Shown: piece after piece, positions 8,549 through 17,220 of the stretch
How positions within the stretch are numbered: position 1 is the stretch's first letter
How the letters are laid out: each line of letters begins with the position of its first letter
Assembly: GCA_934402395.1 (NCBI GenBank)
Contig: CAKRTQ010000007.1
Span: 52,257 to 116,256, forward strand
DNA length: 64,000 nucleotides
Reading direction: 5' to 3'
From: an uncultured Eubacteriales bacterium
Lineage (GTDB): Bacteria; Bacillota; Clostridia; Oscillospirales; CAG-272
The notes under the pieces: generated by a model
Seen by the model: the letters and a program-made list of their open reading frames with translations, nothing else
Databases searched by the model: none
What the model was told of the DNA's origin: nothing
Position numbers and translations under genes: made by a program

Positions 8549-9831
8549 TAAACGCCTCTTCGAACAACAGTATTTATTTTTCTCTTAACTATCGAAAAGA
8601 AATTTTTATAATAATATCTCCAAAGTCCCCTTCGCTTCTCTTTAACAAAATCAAATTTCTTCAAATATTCATATACAGATTTATCGTATATACCCTCGTA
8701 ATTATCTCCCATACGAGTGATTATTCTTTGCCACTTATCTATATTCTTAGCAGTAAAGAATTGCACCTCATTCTTCAAGTATAATTGGGTAACATCCAAC
8801 AGAGACCCATTGTAGGAAAAACCAAAGTTTTTGGGGTCTCCTCCTTCTGCACTAAGCTGAAGCATCCGTCTTAAACATTTTTCACATGAACAGCAATTAT
8901 GATCATTCCACGAGCATACCCGCAGCGCAAGAGGTTTTCCGCTCTGAGCCTGATAATTCACAACAAGCCGCGCCTTGTCCTGATCGGTCATTTCATATCC
9001 ATCATGACAAACCGCTGTATCTGCAAATTTAAACTCATTATCTGTTGTAGGGTCCGAAGCACACGGGTAAGTGTTTCCTACCGAAAAAGAACTTGCAATA
9101 TATAGCCTAGTTACATTTTCAAGATAAGCTATGGGAGCCGCAGCACTCAATATAGCCATTGCGTGATGGATCCCATGCCAAAAATCGTCCCCCATTAAGT
9201 TTTGGAAACGCCTGCTCAAAGCAATTCCATTAACAAAAGTACCATAGTTGGCACGGATAAATGTTGCTTTTGTGTCATGAAGATCGGCGAATTTACTTGT
9301 CGCAGTGCAATCTGATACAAAGTTTCGTTCGCTTTTTTCATCTTCGGCATATGAGCCATCACTTACATCACCATAAAAACCGTACTCAAGGATCAGCAAC
9401 GGATGTTCATCACTGTGACGTATAAAAGTTGTTACAGCATCCATCCCGCCGGTAAACATTTGCGCGCTCTTTTCGCTTTCGCAGGTTACTTCATGATGGT
9501 TATATTCGGCTTTTGCGCAAAGACTACCTTTCATCGGACAGTTGGGATACATTTTTTGATACGCTTCGCGCAAAGCGCCTAAACTTTTTTGAAAGACCAT
9601 ATCTGCCGTATTGACAATAACATTAGAGTCGGTAAGCCATGCGACTTGCATTACATTTCCCAAAAACGGAATGACCAATATGCTCTCGGGAATTTGTTCG
9701 ATGCATCTGTCATACTGGGCAAACATATGAAGTTGTGGTGCAAAAAACTGCTTCAAATCGTCCGTAACGCTAAACCAATAGTCCACTCTTTGGTTTTCAA
9801 CTTGTATTCGCGTAAGTTTAATTTGCCCCAT
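8548..9831 (-). CDS. PP-loop ATPase-like protein with Cys cluster, in polysaccharide operon
   Basis: A 427-residue protein that I do not recognise as a named enzyme. FTGGMDAVT (126-134) resembles the SGGxDS PP-loop of QueC/ExsB/asparagine-synthase-like ATP pyrophosphatases. A Cys group at C306, C313, C314, C316 and C319 (CSWxxHNCCSCEKC) resembles the zinc site of QueC-like proteins. Similar genes occur in Gram-positive polysaccharide loci. An ATP-dependent adenylation/amidation of a sugar or carrier is possible but unproven. The start at 9831 has GAGGTG 4-9 bp upstream and lies 1 bp past the previous stop; a start at 9882 would overlap that gene by ~50 bp. The region is AT-rich. Confidence 0.6.
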   Translation of the reverse strand: MGQIKLTRIQVENQRVDYWFSVTDDLKQFFAPQLHMFAQYDRCIEQIPESILVIPFLGNVMQVAWLTDSNVIVNTADMVFQKSLGALREAYQKMYPNCPMKGSLCAKAEYNHHEVTCESEKSAQMFTGGMDAVTTFIRHSDEHPLLILEYGFYGDVSDGSYAEDEKSERNFVSDCTATSKFADLHDTKATFIRANYGTFVNGIALSRRFQNLMGDDFWHGIHHAMAILSAAAPIAYLENVTRLYIASSFSVGNTYPCASDPTTDNEFKFADTAVCHDGYEMTDQDKARLVVNYQAQSGKPLALRVCSWNDHNCCSCEKCLRRMLQLSAEGGDPKNFGFSYNGSLLDVTQLYLKNEVQFFTAKNIDKWQRIITRMGDNYEGIYDKSVYEYLKKFDFVKEKRRGLWRYYYKNFFSIVKRKINTVVRRGV

Positions 9832-9832
9832 T

Positions 9833-10807
9833 TCACACCTCAAACTGTGATTTCCATTGCTTGATACAATCCCAAGGAACATTTAGCTGTGTCTCAAAAG
9901 CACTGTTGATTTTTAATTTCAATGACTCTATATCGCCTTTTTTCACCGTTACGAGGCCTGTATCCGCACTTATGCTTTCGGCACGTTCATCTATTGAAAT
10001 AATAATCGCACGTTTTTTGTGCCGCAGCGCATATATTCCGCCATGCAGCCGCGTTCCCACATACTCGATATTTGCTCTGTTCAACACACGATCATATGCC
10101 GCTTTGCTGGGAGGGATCACCTCGATTCCGTCTGTGTTGGAAAGCATATTGAAATACGCCTCGTCTTTGTCTCCCTGTATCCAGAATGACACATTTTCAT
10201 ATTCACGCTTCAAAACGTCCACAAGCATTTGGTCATCCTTGTCCGGGAAATTTTTTCCGTTAAGAGTAAAAACCACACTATCGGATTTGCTGATAGGTAT
10301 CTCGGCGCAAAAATCCGGGGTGAGTGCCCACATTGTCACGCAACCCGTATTGATCGCCTTTAATCCCAACACATCTTCAACATAACGCTTGCTGCGCTCA
10401 TCCCGAACACTATGATAATAAGAATGGCTGAGAATTTTGCGGTAGAGATGCGTTGTGTAAGCATCGGTATGCTCCCCGGCGCCCGCACCTACTCCAACAC
10501 AGACAGAACCTGCCAACGGCTTGCAGTTAAAAATGTTCACATTCCATTGCGGATAGTGCGTCCGCATATCTTTCGCCAGAATGTTGCTGCCAGAGATAAA
10601 CTTATAATCACTATAAGTATAACCTTGAATCACCGAAGAATTTCTCCACACTGCATAACTATGAAATGCTGGCATATGTGTGGGTATTTCCTTAACGAAT
10701 GATCTATTGAGAATAAAGTTCATTTCAGACTCAAAGGCCTCATGTATAATATAATCTCCAATATTATCTGTACCCACTGCAGGATTAAGCACTAAAATAT
10801 TTTTCAT
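9833..10807 (-). CDS. Polysaccharide pyruvyl transferase family protein
   Basis: The 324-residue protein begins MKNILVLNPAVGTDNIGDYII and near residue 250 has YVGTRLHGGIYALRHKKRAI, the signature of the pyruvyl transferase family PF04230 (CsaB/WcaK-like). Members transfer a pyruvate ketal from phosphoenolpyruvate to a sugar, giving the glycan a negative charge. The acceptor is unknown here. It overlaps the previous gene by an ATGA and is followed after 1 bp by the PP-loop gene. Confidence 0.85.
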   Translation of the reverse strand: MKNILVLNPAVGTDNIGDYIIHEAFESEMNFILNRSFVKEIPTHMPAFHSYAVWRNSSVIQGYTYSDYKFISGSNILAKDMRTHYPQWNVNIFNCKPLAGSVCVGVGAGAGEHTDAYTTHLYRKILSHSYYHSVRDERSKRYVEDVLGLKAINTGCVTMWALTPDFCAEIPISKSDSVVFTLNGKNFPDKDDQMLVDVLKREYENVSFWIQGDKDEAYFNMLSNTDGIEVIPPSKAAYDRVLNRANIEYVGTRLHGGIYALRHKKRAIIISIDERAESISADTGLVTVKKGDIESLKLKINSAFETQLNVPWDCIKQWKSQFEV

Positions 10808-11694
10808 CTTGCCAATTGTTTTATTTTTCTAAATGCTTTTCTAAATATTTTTATATTATCAATAAAATCACCGTGTACATCTACTACCTCATAGTTTTCA
10901 CTTCTATTCAAAGTATGTGTCTTGCTATATCTTAAGTCAGGGAGATTGGAAAAGCATTCCACATCCACAACATGGCTCAAAACTTCTTTTTCAGTTTCGT
11001 CCATTATATCCGAGCACTTATTATATATCAATACCCGCTCTCCGTAGCTATTTCCACAATCCTGGAGTGGCACAAAAAAGGACTTTGCTATGCTAAATGG
11101 ATTGCCGGCTGGTCTTTCCCGAGGGTCCCATCTCATTACAATAGGACTTAGCGAAAAATTTTTTTCGAGCAAAAACCACAGAACACGACCACCACTTTTA
11201 TTTTCCTTTGAATACACCAGCCATCTTCCGTCAGCACTCTTCATTATAGATGTATCTACTACATCTATATTGTCAATTAGAACTTTTTTTAACGACCAAA
11301 CGTACGGGAAATCTGTTGCTTCATACAATTGAAGCTGGTGTATTGCACAGGTTTCAGGTATCATGTACATCGTGCCACAGAACTCAAACACATTGGGATA
11401 GGACATATGAAAAGGTTTCCTCAAAACGCTCTTAACAGGTGAAAACTTTCCGTCTTTATAAAGCGCAACTCCAATTTCACCTTTGGCAAGCCACATATTA
11501 TACATTTCTACAAATATGTAAACTTGATTGTTATGCTCAATCACAAAAGGATCCGCATACCAGTAATTTAATGTCGGGACAAGATAGCTATAATGCTTTT
11601 TATTTTGTAATGATGGCAATGAATTGTCATTAATAATTTCCCTGCACCCAACAGTATATTTGTCCTCTACAAACATATATTGCACCCAATTCAT
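10804..11694 (-). CDS. Beta-propeller protein related to the GINT1 N-terminal / GH43-like fold
   Basis: The 296 residues contain blade-like repeats: YADPFVIEHNNQVYIFVEMY, SYPNVFEFCGTMYMIPET, LYEATDFPYVW and DTSIMKSADGRWLVYS. This pattern resembles five-bladed propeller domains found in glucosamine inositolphosphorylceramide transferase-like proteins and near GH43/GH32 folds, frequent in polysaccharide loci. The enzymatic role is unclear. GGAG lies 8 bp before the ATG, which overlaps the stop of the GT32 gene (ATGA). Confidence 0.6.
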   Translation of the reverse strand: MNWVQYMFVEDKYTVGCREIINDNSLPSLQNKKHYSYLVPTLNYWYADPFVIEHNNQVYIFVEMYNMWLAKGEIGVALYKDGKFSPVKSVLRKPFHMSYPNVFEFCGTMYMIPETCAIHQLQLYEATDFPYVWSLKKVLIDNIDVVDTSIMKSADGRWLVYSKENKSGGRVLWFLLEKNFSLSPIVMRWDPRERPAGNPFSIAKSFFVPLQDCGNSYGERVLIYNKCSDIMDETEKEVLSHVVDVECFSNLPDLRYSKTHTLNRSENYEVVDVHGDFIDNIKIFRKAFRKIKQLAR

Positions 11695-12389
11695 TTATTG
11701 CTCCTTCTTTTTAATTTTTTTCGAAAACATCGAAATAACTTAACTCTCATTTTCTTGTACCATGGCAACCAGCTCATCGAGTACCAGTGGATCGAATATG
11801 TGTTCTCCGTTTTGTTCAGCCTGCCGGTGGTGCTGTCAAGCGGGTTGAAGCGGTCGGCAGGGTAGACATGCACCCCTGCCACGATCTGCTCCTTTCCGTT
11901 GCGCACGAGCCCGAAGCGTTCCATCACATCGGTGTTCAGATGCGGGCAACCCACGGCGTTAACGCTGCCGTCGGCGTTGGTGAAGTGCAGTTTTTTATAC
12001 TCTTCGATCATTGCCTGAATAACGGAATGATGCGGCTCAGCCGCCATGACCTGACCGCTGTTGACGAACCGGTCATTCTCAAACCCGATGAATCCCTCGT
12101 CATTCAGCAGCGGCGAGATATTCCGCACGACCTCAACATCGGTGTCGAAGTACACGCCGCCGTACTTTTCGAGCACGATCAGGCGCATGACATCAGACAC
12201 AAAGGCGTACTTCTTCGCGGCGTACGCCTCCGCCATGAAGGGCATAGCAAGATAGTCGCAGTTATCCTCGTTCCACTCACGGATCTCAAAATCCGGGCAG
12301 AACTTTTCCCAGCTGGCAATGCACTTTTTCGCCAGCTCCGGCTTTTCACCTCTGCCGAACCAACAATAATGAATGATCTTAGGGATCAT
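11691..12389 (-). CDS. Glycosyltransferase, GT32-like (DXD sugar-binding)
   Basis: The 232 residues start MIPKIIHYCWFGRGEKP and carry YGGVYFDTDVEVV with the metal-binding DTD at 82-84, the GT32/Gly_transf_sug pattern. It would transfer a hexose from a nucleotide sugar to the growing lipid-linked oligosaccharide. The C-terminus is strongly basic (KKLKRRSNK), suggesting membrane association. Composition turns AT-rich at its 3' end near 11760, where the AT-rich part of the operon begins. Confidence 0.88.
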   Translation of the reverse strand: MIPKIIHYCWFGRGEKPELAKKCIASWEKFCPDFEIREWNEDNCDYLAMPFMAEAYAAKKYAFVSDVMRLIVLEKYGGVYFDTDVEVVRNISPLLNDEGFIGFENDRFVNSGQVMAAEPHHSVIQAMIEEYKKLHFTNADGSVNAVGCPHLNTDVMERFGLVRNGKEQIVAGVHVYPADRFNPLDSTTGRLNKTENTYSIHWYSMSWLPWYKKMRVKLFRCFRKKLKRRSNK

Positions 12390-12393
12390 AAAA

Positions 12394-13590
12394 TCAATCC
12401 TCCATCAGCGCATAGATTTTTTCGACTTCCGCGCCGTTCGTATAGTCGCGTTTTGCGCAGTTTTCCGAGAGCAGCTGCATCCGCGCAGAATCACGCAGCA
12501 GGGCGGCGATACCGGCGGCGCAGCCTGCGTTGTCCATGGGGACGATCACGCCGTCCACGCCGTCGTCAAGCTGGCTGCCGGAGGTGGCGTAGCTCGTGAT
12601 GACGACCGGCTTGCCCAGCAGCTGCGCCTCGCGCACGGTGACCGCCTTGCCCTCGTAGCGGGACGGCTGCACATACAGATCGCAGGCACGCATGTAGGGG
12701 TAGGGGTTGTCCTTTTTGCCGAGAATGATGACATGATTCTGCATACCGGCTTCGGCAATCTTCTGGCGGATCAGCGGTTCATCACCGCCGTAGCCGATAA
12801 GATACCACTTCACGTCAAGCCCGTCCTCGACCAATCGGCGGCAGATATCCGGCACATTGTCGAAGTTTTTGGCGTCGCAGAAGCGCCCGACGGAAAGCAG
12901 CACTTTGCCCGTGCCGGTCGGCATATCCTTCTGCGGCTCTTGAGCCTGCTTTCCTATCAGCTCCTTCGGCAGAATGTTTTCGATCGTCTGCACCTTTCCG
13001 GCAAGCTCGCGGAAGGCGGTTTTAAAGCTTTCGGATGCCTGCTCGGACACGCCGCATATAGCATCAAATTTGCCCCACATAGCCAATTCCGCCGTACGGT
13101 CGAACGACAGCGCGGTGTAGTCGGTGTGGATCCATGCGGCGTATTTCTTCGCCTTGACCCGCTCACGCACAAAGTAATGCGGCGTCAGGAAGCTGATGGC
13201 GAGGTCATAGGTTTTGCCGGAAATCTGCGGCATGGAAGACAGGGTGTACTTGTGGCTGTATGTCAGTGCTGCCACGGAGGGCTTGGTGCCGGGGTGCTGC
13301 TTATCAAAGCGCCGCGCCGCAAGCTTTCCTTGCAGTCGCCCGCAAAGCACGCCGAGCTGCCCTGTTTTGAAGAGCGACGACATCGGCACAGCCAGCGAGG
13401 CATATTGCGGAATTTCCGGCAAGAGCTTTGTCTTTGGGTTCAGATATGGCATCAGCTCCCCGTTGTGCCGCATCAGGAAAAGGTCAACGTCATAGCGGTC
13501 ATAGTCGATAGAATCCAGCAACCCCAGCAGGCTGCGCTCCACCCCGCCAAGCTCCATAGCCTGAGAGAAGATGAGAATAGATGGTTTCAT
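12394..13590 (-). CDS. Glycosyltransferase family 4 (GT-B)
   Basis: 398 residues. The N-terminus ILIFSQAMELGGVERSLLGL is the usual GT4 entry motif. The C-terminal Rossmann domain has LLSVGRFCDAKNFDNVPDI and the donor-binding segment PSRYEGKAVTVREAQLLGKPVV with the conserved E-x7-E. It is a cytosolic-face retaining glycosyltransferase; donor and acceptor cannot be read from sequence. It lies 4 bp from both neighbours in the operon and is more GC-rich than the genes around it. Confidence 0.9.
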   Translation of the reverse strand: MKPSILIFSQAMELGGVERSLLGLLDSIDYDRYDVDLFLMRHNGELMPYLNPKTKLLPEIPQYASLAVPMSSLFKTGQLGVLCGRLQGKLAARRFDKQHPGTKPSVAALTYSHKYTLSSMPQISGKTYDLAISFLTPHYFVRERVKAKKYAAWIHTDYTALSFDRTAELAMWGKFDAICGVSEQASESFKTAFRELAGKVQTIENILPKELIGKQAQEPQKDMPTGTGKVLLSVGRFCDAKNFDNVPDICRRLVEDGLDVKWYLIGYGGDEPLIRQKIAEAGMQNHVIILGKKDNPYPYMRACDLYVQPSRYEGKAVTVREAQLLGKPVVITSYATSGSQLDDGVDGVIVPMDNAGCAAGIAALLRDSARMQLLSENCAKRDYTNGAEVEKIYALMED

Positions 13591-13594
13591 GCTA

Positions 13595-14683
13595 TCACTT
13601 CAATATTTTCTTAATGAATCTTCTGTATTTTCCAGCCGTAATTCGCTCAGCAAGAAAATCCTCGATGTATTTGACGTTGCATTCTTGAATCGCTTTGCGG
13701 ATTCCATTCGGTTCTTGTGCAGCAAAGTCGTTTTGCTGTACCGCTTCCTGTACTTCGGGCAACCGGCAGACACGCACAATCTCTTCGCGCAATGCGCACT
13801 TATCATACCGCCCGCTTTGAATACACATTTCGAGCCATGAAATAACGATGTTTTTTAACTCCACTGCCATAAGATACTCCACATTCTGCGGCATCGGATA
13901 ACGCTGCGCCATTTTCTGCTTAAAATGATAGAGATGCAAAAAGTCATTTAGCATATCCGGCATAAACTTAGACGTTCCACCGCCGATACGGTAATCATAG
14001 ACGACATCGGGAATGATGACCAATTTTTGTGTTTCCGGGAGCAGCCGCAGTGTAACACTTAAATCTTCCCCCATAAACCTAACAATAGGTGCAAAATCGG
14101 ATGCTTGTGTAATCAATTCTTTTCGATATAGTTTGGCACATAAGTTTACAGGATAATTGCTGACGCCAAAGCAGCTTATATATAATTTAGAAAGTATTTC
14201 TGCGTTCGTGTAGGCTTGTGACGTGTAAATGGAAAAACACGGCGGGATAAAACGACTCGGTAATGTTACTCCACGATACATACGGCGCATATTACCACAA
14301 ACACAATCTGCCTGTTCTTTCTCCGCCGCGGTTATCAGAATTTCAAGCGCATCTTTGGGCATTGTGTCATCCGAATCACAAAAGCAAATATATTTTGCAG
14401 TCTGTGCCTCATCCGAAAAAACTCCCGTCTTTCTGGCTTCCGCACTTCCTTTGTTTGGTTGGTGAATTACCTTGATGCGAAAATCTCTTTGAGCAAAAAA
14501 ATCACACACCCGACCGTCGTCATCCGTAGACCCATCATCCACAAGTATCAGCACAAATTTTTTGTATGTTTGCGCCAAAATAGAACGAATACACTTCGTT
14601 AGCTTATATTTCCCCGTATTGTGGATAGGCACAACAATCGCCGTCTGGAAACTGTCTGTCACAATAGTTTTCCCTGGCCGCAT
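13595..14683 (-). CDS. Glycosyltransferase family 2
   Basis: 362 residues of GT-A fold: AIVVPIHNTGKYKLTKCIRSIL, then VDDGSTDDDG and CFCDSDDTMPKDA, the last being the metal-binding DXD region. It is one of two consecutive GT2 genes and would add a sugar to the lipid-linked repeat unit. It starts 1 bp after the upstream stop with a weak AGGCGG site, so coupling is likely. Confidence 0.9.
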   Translation of the reverse strand: MRPGKTIVTDSFQTAIVVPIHNTGKYKLTKCIRSILAQTYKKFVLILVDDGSTDDDGRVCDFFAQRDFRIKVIHQPNKGSAEARKTGVFSDEAQTAKYICFCDSDDTMPKDALEILITAAEKEQADCVCGNMRRMYRGVTLPSRFIPPCFSIYTSQAYTNAEILSKLYISCFGVSNYPVNLCAKLYRKELITQASDFAPIVRFMGEDLSVTLRLLPETQKLVIIPDVVYDYRIGGGTSKFMPDMLNDFLHLYHFKQKMAQRYPMPQNVEYLMAVELKNIVISWLEMCIQSGRYDKCALREEIVRVCRLPEVQEAVQQNDFAAQEPNGIRKAIQECNVKYIEDFLAERITAGKYRRFIKKILK

Positions 14684-14684
14684 T

Positions 14685-15593
14685 TTAATTTTCCGCCTTT
14701 CTCCTGATATACCACGTCAATGCCCAGCCGGCGGGTATGCACAGCACCGTCAGCAGCTTGCGAGGGGATTCCTTGATGTAATGCCGGTTTTCGGCGATCT
14801 GACTGCTGGAACAATAATGTACCGCGTTTTTGAGTTTATACTGCAATGTCATACCCGGAACTTCCATAATTGCTTTTCTGAGTTCTGCAAAGCTGCGGGG
14901 GCTATTGACATATTGCTTCCAAATATTCGCCGTCATACCGTCCGGTTGATATTCTACTATGCAAAAGCATCGGTTGACGGGATGAAAACGATATTGGGCT
15001 GACAGCTTTATAATTAAATAATGCGGATTGAAATTTTTCTCTCCGGCAAAAACAGGTATTGGCGACACCGATTTGAGCAAATCATTTCTGACCACATATT
15101 TCTTGTCTCCCATACCGGCAATGCAGAGCAACGAAGCAGCATTTATCAGATCGTCCTCCGGCAATCTTTTTCCGATAATTCGACCGCTTGTATCAAAGTC
15201 CAATCCAACCAGTCCGGCAGCTCCGCTGCTTTTGACTTTATTCCACTCGCTCAAAATAAGTTCAATTCCGTTTTCCGGCATTGAATCATCAGAATCAATA
15301 CAAACAGACAACTCTGTGTCCATATTTGAGATAGCTGAATTATATCCGGTATGCAAGCCACCGTTTTCTTTGCTGATATAACGAATCGGAAAACCGTTTT
15401 CAAGACCTTGCCATGCGGCTACAAGCGACCTTGTATCATCGGTGGAGCCGTCATCAATGATCAGCCACTCAAAATCCTTGTTGGTCTGACTTTTCAGACT
15501 ATTGTAGCATTTTGTCAAAATATAAGCGCGATTATACGTTGGCGTAAAAACCGTTATTGCCTTTTTTATTGTACCATTTTTCTCGAAGCTCAT
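14685..15593 (-). CDS. Glycosyltransferase family 2
   Basis: 302 residues. TVFTPTYNRAYILTKCYNSL, IIDDGSTDDTRSL and CIDSDDSMPENG show the GT2 fold and DXD metal site. The tail contains VLCIPAGWALTWYIRRK, a possible membrane-associated helix. It overlaps the acyltransferase gene by 4 bp. The substrate is unknown. Confidence 0.9.
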   Translation of the reverse strand: MSFEKNGTIKKAITVFTPTYNRAYILTKCYNSLKSQTNKDFEWLIIDDGSTDDTRSLVAAWQGLENGFPIRYISKENGGLHTGYNSAISNMDTELSVCIDSDDSMPENGIELILSEWNKVKSSGAAGLVGLDFDTSGRIIGKRLPEDDLINAASLLCIAGMGDKKYVVRNDLLKSVSPIPVFAGEKNFNPHYLIIKLSAQYRFHPVNRCFCIVEYQPDGMTANIWKQYVNSPRSFAELRKAIMEVPGMTLQYKLKNAVHYCSSSQIAENRHYIKESPRKLLTVLCIPAGWALTWYIRRKAEN

Positions 15594-16132
15594 CTTATAT
15601 ATGCAATTTTACCGTCTGTCGCGGAAATTATAGCCTTTTTCTTCTCGTCGGTAAGACCATTGCCCATGCGGAAGTCATCGCCAAACGTATTTTCGCTATT
15701 CATTTGCAATTTGAATTTCTCGGTGTACTCATCAATCCCGCAAATCACCTTGGCGGGAACGCCCGCGACAACTGTTCGTGCGGGTACGTCGTGAGTGACG
15801 ATACTGCCGGCACCAACCACGGCATAGTCGCCGATGGTAACGCCGGGCAGGATCGTCGCATTAGCCCCAATAAAAACATGGTCGCCAATATGTACCTGCC
15901 CAATTTTGGTGTACCCAATGGTTTTCTTTGTGCTGGCATCATGCGCCATAACCGTAACACGAATGCTCATAGTCACGTCATCGCCGATTGTAATCAAAAA
16001 GCAATGTGTCGGGTCGAGAAAACAGCCCTGCTGACGGTTGAAATTCTCGCCAACCTTCATGCCGCGCTTGATCAATGTATCGGTAGGAGTTTCTCGGTTA
16101 AGCAACATTATAATTTTTTTGAGAAAATTCAT
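15590..16132 (-). CDS. Left-handed beta-helix acyltransferase
   Basis: 180 residues with hexapeptide repeats such as VHIGDHVFIGANATILPGVTIG and AVVGAGSIVTHDVP, followed by VVAGVPAKVI, the usual end of the LbH acetyltransferase domain. MAHDAS supplies the likely catalytic His. Acetyl-CoA-dependent O- or N-acetylation of a glycan sugar is the expected role. GGAGG is 7 bp before the ATG. The ATG overlaps the stop of the upstream GT4. Confidence 0.85.
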   Translation of the reverse strand: MNFLKKIIMLLNRETPTDTLIKRGMKVGENFNRQQGCFLDPTHCFLITIGDDVTMSIRVTVMAHDASTKKTIGYTKIGQVHIGDHVFIGANATILPGVTIGDYAVVGAGSIVTHDVPARTVVAGVPAKVICGIDEYTEKFKLQMNSENTFGDDFRMGNGLTDEKKKAIISATDGKIAYIR

Positions 16133-17217
16133 TGTAAAACCTCCAAATAAAACTCCTGTAGCTTTACCGCCTCGGTGTTGATATCAAAGCCGTGTGCGGC
16201 GATCTCGGCACGGCGATCGGTGCGTGAAAAATCCCGCTTTTCGAGAACTCTTTCCGCCCAAGCGTCCGGCGCTGACGACAGCGGTATGATATCCACCAGA
16301 CCGTCCGTCAGGATGCACTCCGGCGGAACTTTATCCGAGATGATGCACGGCAGACTGGCAGCCTGAGCCTCAACCATGGTTACAGGCAGCCCCTCGTACA
16401 GCGACGGGAACACAAACACATCCATCGCCTGCATGAGCTCGGCAACATCGCTGCGCACTCCGAGAAAACGAACGTGCTCGGCGATGCCGAGTGTCTTTGC
16501 CTTTGCCTGCATCTTAGGCATATCCTCTCCGCCGCCGACTAATAGCAAAACGGCGTTCGGCTCTTTCTTGAGCAGCGCCGCAAAAATTTCGAGCAGAAAC
16601 GGGTGGTTTTTAGGCTGATTAAATCGTCCGACATGTCCGATCGTAAATACATTTTCCAAACCAAGCTGCCACCGCACTTCTTGGCGTTTGGATGCGGCAT
16701 AGGTATAAGCAGCAACATCTATGGCGTTATTAATGATCCGGAATGGCGCTCCGCCAAACATCCAATCGCCGGCGTCTTTTCCGCAGGCAAATAGATCGGT
16801 AGCATATTTCGGAATAGTACGCTTATACCACAGCTTGATGAGATACTTAAGATTCTTGTCCTGACTGGCACTATGGCTGTGCGCTACCCTGACCGGCACA
16901 CCATGCTTGGCAGCTGCTTTCAGAATCACCGAGCTCAGGCAATCCTGATGTACATGGACGATTTTGTACTCCGGGTGTTCATCAAAGAAGTGATCCAGCG
17001 CAGATAAATAGCTTTTGCTCCACGGCACTAACCGCGGCAGCCGGTATATTTTTCCGCCCAGTGCTTCGATTTCATCATCGTAAGCCGCACGTTTCTGGCG
17101 GTGGGTCAGAAAATCGAACTGAACCTTCGTCCTGTCTATATGGCGGTAATAGTTCATCAACATCGTTTCCAAGCCACCGCGATCCATGCTTGTGACGACC
17201 TGTAATACTCTGACCAT
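16129..17217 (-). CDS. Glycosyltransferase family 4 (EpsF-like)
   Basis: 362 residues. The start VRVLQVVTSMDRGGLETMLM is typical of EpsF/GT4 enzymes of Gram-positive polysaccharide loci; it continues with HVHQDC, IGHVGRFNQPKNH and PSLYEGLPVTMVEAQAASLP (donor-binding E-x7-E). It lies 3 bp after the EpsG-type polymerase gene, as epsF-epsG neighbours in Bacillus do. Sugar specificity is unknown. Confidence 0.9.
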   Translation of the reverse strand: MVRVLQVVTSMDRGGLETMLMNYYRHIDRTKVQFDFLTHRQKRAAYDDEIEALGGKIYRLPRLVPWSKSYLSALDHFFDEHPEYKIVHVHQDCLSSVILKAAAKHGVPVRVAHSHSASQDKNLKYLIKLWYKRTIPKYATDLFACGKDAGDWMFGGAPFRIINNAIDVAAYTYAASKRQEVRWQLGLENVFTIGHVGRFNQPKNHPFLLEIFAALLKKEPNAVLLLVGGGEDMPKMQAKAKTLGIAEHVRFLGVRSDVAELMQAMDVFVFPSLYEGLPVTMVEAQAASLPCIISDKVPPECILTDGLVDIIPLSSAPDAWAERVLEKRDFSRTDRRAEIAAHGFDINTEAVKLQEFYLEVLQ

Positions 17218-17220
17218 AGC

